From: Dactylosporangium sp. AC04546 | Lineage (GTDB): Bacteria > Actinomycetota > Actinomycetes > Mycobacteriales > Micromonosporaceae | Assembly: GCF_022095675.1 (NCBI RefSeq) | Contig: NZ_JAHYSG010000026.1 | Span: 1-64,000, forward strand | Direction of reading: 5' to 3' | DNA: 64,000 bases | Shown here: in pieces, positions 61,087-64,000 of the stretch | How the letters are laid out: the number at the start of each line of letters is the position of its first letter | Position numbering within the stretch: position 1 is the stretch's first letter | Position numbers and translations under genes: made by a program | The notes under the pieces: generated by a model | What the model saw: only the letters and a program-made list of their open reading frames with translations | Databases searched by the model: none | Told to the model about the DNA's origin: nothing

Positions 61087-62178
61087 TCAGCTTTTGCGAA
61101 CGGCCTCGATCGCCGCCGCCAATCGCTGCACACCCTCGTCGACCTGATCGGTCAGCACCGCCGAGTAGGCCAGCCGCACCGAGTGCCGGCCGCCCTCGAT
61201 CAGGAAGTCGCTGCCCTTGACCACGGCCACCCCGAAGTCGCGGGCCGCCACCGTCTCCAGCTCGGTCGTGTCCACGTCCTCGGGCAGCTCGACCCACAGG
61301 AAGTAGCCGCCGTCGGGCTCCACGAACGTCGCGTCGGGGATGTGCTTCCGCAGCCCCTCGGCCAGCAGTCGGGCCCGCTCGCCGAGCGTCGCCGACACCT
61401 TCTCGATCGAGCGGCCGATGTCGCCGCTGACGCAGAACTGATGCGTGATGGCCTCGGCGACCATGCTCGGCGAGATGTACAGGTTGGTGGCCTTCTTGGC
61501 GATCGAGGAGATCGTCGCCTTCGGCCCGACCAGGTAGCCGACCCGTAGCCCGGGGGCGATCGTCTTGGTGAAGGAGCTGGCGTGCACCACGACGCCGTCC
61601 GCGTCCTGGGACAGCATCGTCGGCAGCTTCTCGCCCCGGAAGCGGATGTCCGCGTACGGGTCGTCCTCGAAGATCGTGAACCCGTACTGCGTGGCCAGCG
61701 CGAGCAGCGCCTGCCGCTTCTCCGCCGACAGGGTGACGCCGGCCGGGTTCTGGAAGTTCGGGATCACGTGGGCGAGCGTGGGGCGCACGCCGCTCTCCAG
61801 GAGCCGCTTGAGCTCCTCGATGTCGAGCCCGTCCTCCTGGATGGTCACCTGGTGGACCTCTGCGCCGCGGTTGCGCAGGTTGAGCAGCGTGCGGTCGTAG
61901 GTCGGCTTCTCCACCACGACGACGTCACCCGGCTTGACCAGGTGCTCGAACAGCAGCGCGTCGGCCTGCATCGAGCCGTTGGTGACGATGACCTGCTCGG
62001 CCTCGACGCCGTGCTTGGCGGCGATCCACGAGCGCAGGGGAAGGTAGCCGACGGACGTGCCGTAGGCGGTGATGCCAGCCGGGTCGGCCTCGAAGGCGCG
62101 GGCAGCGGCGGCCTTGAGCCCTTCGACGTCGATGATGTCGAGACTGGGCGCGCCACGGGCAAAAGAGATGAGCTGCAT
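61087..62178 (-). CDS. PLP-dependent aminotransferase (2-aminoadipate transaminase/MocR-type domain)
   Basis: The protein has 363 residues; ATG 62178 sits 6 nt after TAGGCT. It is a fold-type I aminotransferase without the helix-turn-helix of MocR regulators. K205 in SSFTKTIAPGLRVGY holds PLP. N144 (NFQNPAG) and D172 or D173 (EDDPY) contact the cofactor, and a substrate arginine lies near the C-terminus (SVRLAYSA). The closest functional group is LysN/2-aminoadipate transaminase, but the amino-acid substrate cannot be assigned. Confidence 0.88.
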   Translation of the reverse strand: MQLISFARGAPSLDIIDVEGLKAAAARAFEADPAGITAYGTSVGYLPLRSWIAAKHGVEAEQVIVTNGSMQADALLFEHLVKPGDVVVVEKPTYDRTLLNLRNRGAEVHQVTIQEDGLDIEELKRLLESGVRPTLAHVIPNFQNPAGVTLSAEKRQALLALATQYGFTIFEDDPYADIRFRGEKLPTMLSQDADGVVVHASSFTKTIAPGLRVGYLVGPKATISSIAKKATNLYISPSMVAEAITHQFCVSGDIGRSIEKVSATLGERARLLAEGLRKHIPDATFVEPDGGYFLWVELPEDVDTTELETVAARDFGVAVVKGSDFLIEGGRHSVRLAYSAVLTDQVDEGVQRLAAAIEAVRKS

Positions 62179-62184
62179 GATGGC

Positions 62185-62190
62185 AGCCTA
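62185..62190 (-). promoter_or_regulatory. Leaderless -10 of the aminotransferase gene
   Basis: On the minus strand TAGGCT lies 6 nt before ATG 62178. Confidence 0.6.
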
Positions 62191-62196
62191 CGAGAG

Positions 62197-62229
62197 CGGC
62201 CCGGCCCCACTCAGCCGAGTTCCGGGCCG
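62197..62229 (-). terminator. Terminator hairpin after the CBS gene
   Basis: An 8-bp perfect stem (62197-62204 and 62222-62229) with a 17-nt loop lies 14 bp after the CBS-protein stop on the minus strand. It is GC-rich, without a T-run. Confidence 0.55.
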
Positions 62230-62242
62230 TCCCACCGGGTAG

Positions 62243-64000
<1,758 letters not shown>

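Overview
This 64-kb window reads as chromosomal core DNA of a high-GC actinobacterium. The evidence is very GC-rich coding DNA with G/C third positions, frequent GTG and TTG starts, many leaderless-type promoters, a dnaK-grpE-dnaJ-hspR operon with HspR (HAIR) operators, SigE-family sigma factors, and DUF1707, DUF3151, LppU-like and GuaB1 proteins. The gene content and several repeat types fit Micromonosporaceae or a close relative, but genus and species cannot be fixed from the sequence alone. I found no rRNA, tRNA, CRISPR array, complete insertion sequence or prophage.

Layout, left to right. (1) 0-3.3 kb: the end of a DUF5682 protein overlapping a VWA protein, probably the tail of a MoxR/DUF5682/VWA system. 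A 168-bp near-perfect palindrome (3334-3501) then separates it from a convergent AAA ATPase. (2) 5-16.4 kb, mostly minus strand: an LppU-like protein; a block of moaA, a MoaD-like gene, a metallophosphoesterase and a very large PHP (EndoQ-like)-UvrD fusion; then a fructosamine-kinase-like gene, a small membrane protein and two dynamin-like GTPases. (3) 16.4-26 kb: the heat-shock block (dnaK, grpE, dnaJ, hspR, clpB) with three HAIR operators, interrupted by a conserved hypothetical, a DUF1707 protein and a BNR-repeat protein. (4) 26-32.7 kb: small membrane and hypothetical proteins, an SDR, pyrE, an ArsR regulator, a class II aldolase, a substrate-binding/VWA protein and a DedA protein. (5) 32.7-39.3 kb: the bacterial RNA-repair pair hen1-pnkp, divergent from an AmmeMemoRadiSam pair, then a PhyH-family dioxygenase. 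(6) 39.4-51.5 kb: two SigE-family sigma factors, each overlapping a gene for a single-pass membrane partner (one an LCP protein), plus fbaA, a LOG protein, DUF3151, a proline-rich ParA-like ATPase, a degenerate DAGK-fold protein, purA and purD. (7) 51.4-57.3 kb: a CNNM/CBS protein and a lipid module (acyl-CoA synthetase, acyl-CoA dehydrogenase, SCP2, TetR) containing a nine-copy palindrome array. (8) 57.3-64 kb: rhomboid protease, cyclophilin, a hypothetical membrane protein, corA, a PLP aminotransferase, a CBS protein and a 3'-truncated guaB1.

Functional themes are protein quality control, nucleotide metabolism (purA, purD, pyrE, guaB1), nucleic-acid repair (Pnkp-Hen1; PHP-UvrD), molybdopterin synthesis and lipid catabolism. 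At least eleven genes have a TANNNT hexamer 6 or 8 nt before the start codon, so leaderless initiation looks common and helped choose starts.

The less ordinary signals are the nine-copy palindrome array at 55.7-56.1 kb, the 168-bp palindrome at 3.3-3.5 kb, a composite hairpin element present twice at 42.58-43.03 kb, the EndoQ-like/UvrD fusion, a 21-bp-stem hairpin upstream of corA, and the shared design of the two sigma/membrane-partner pairs. All functional calls are from sequence reading only; no database search was run.
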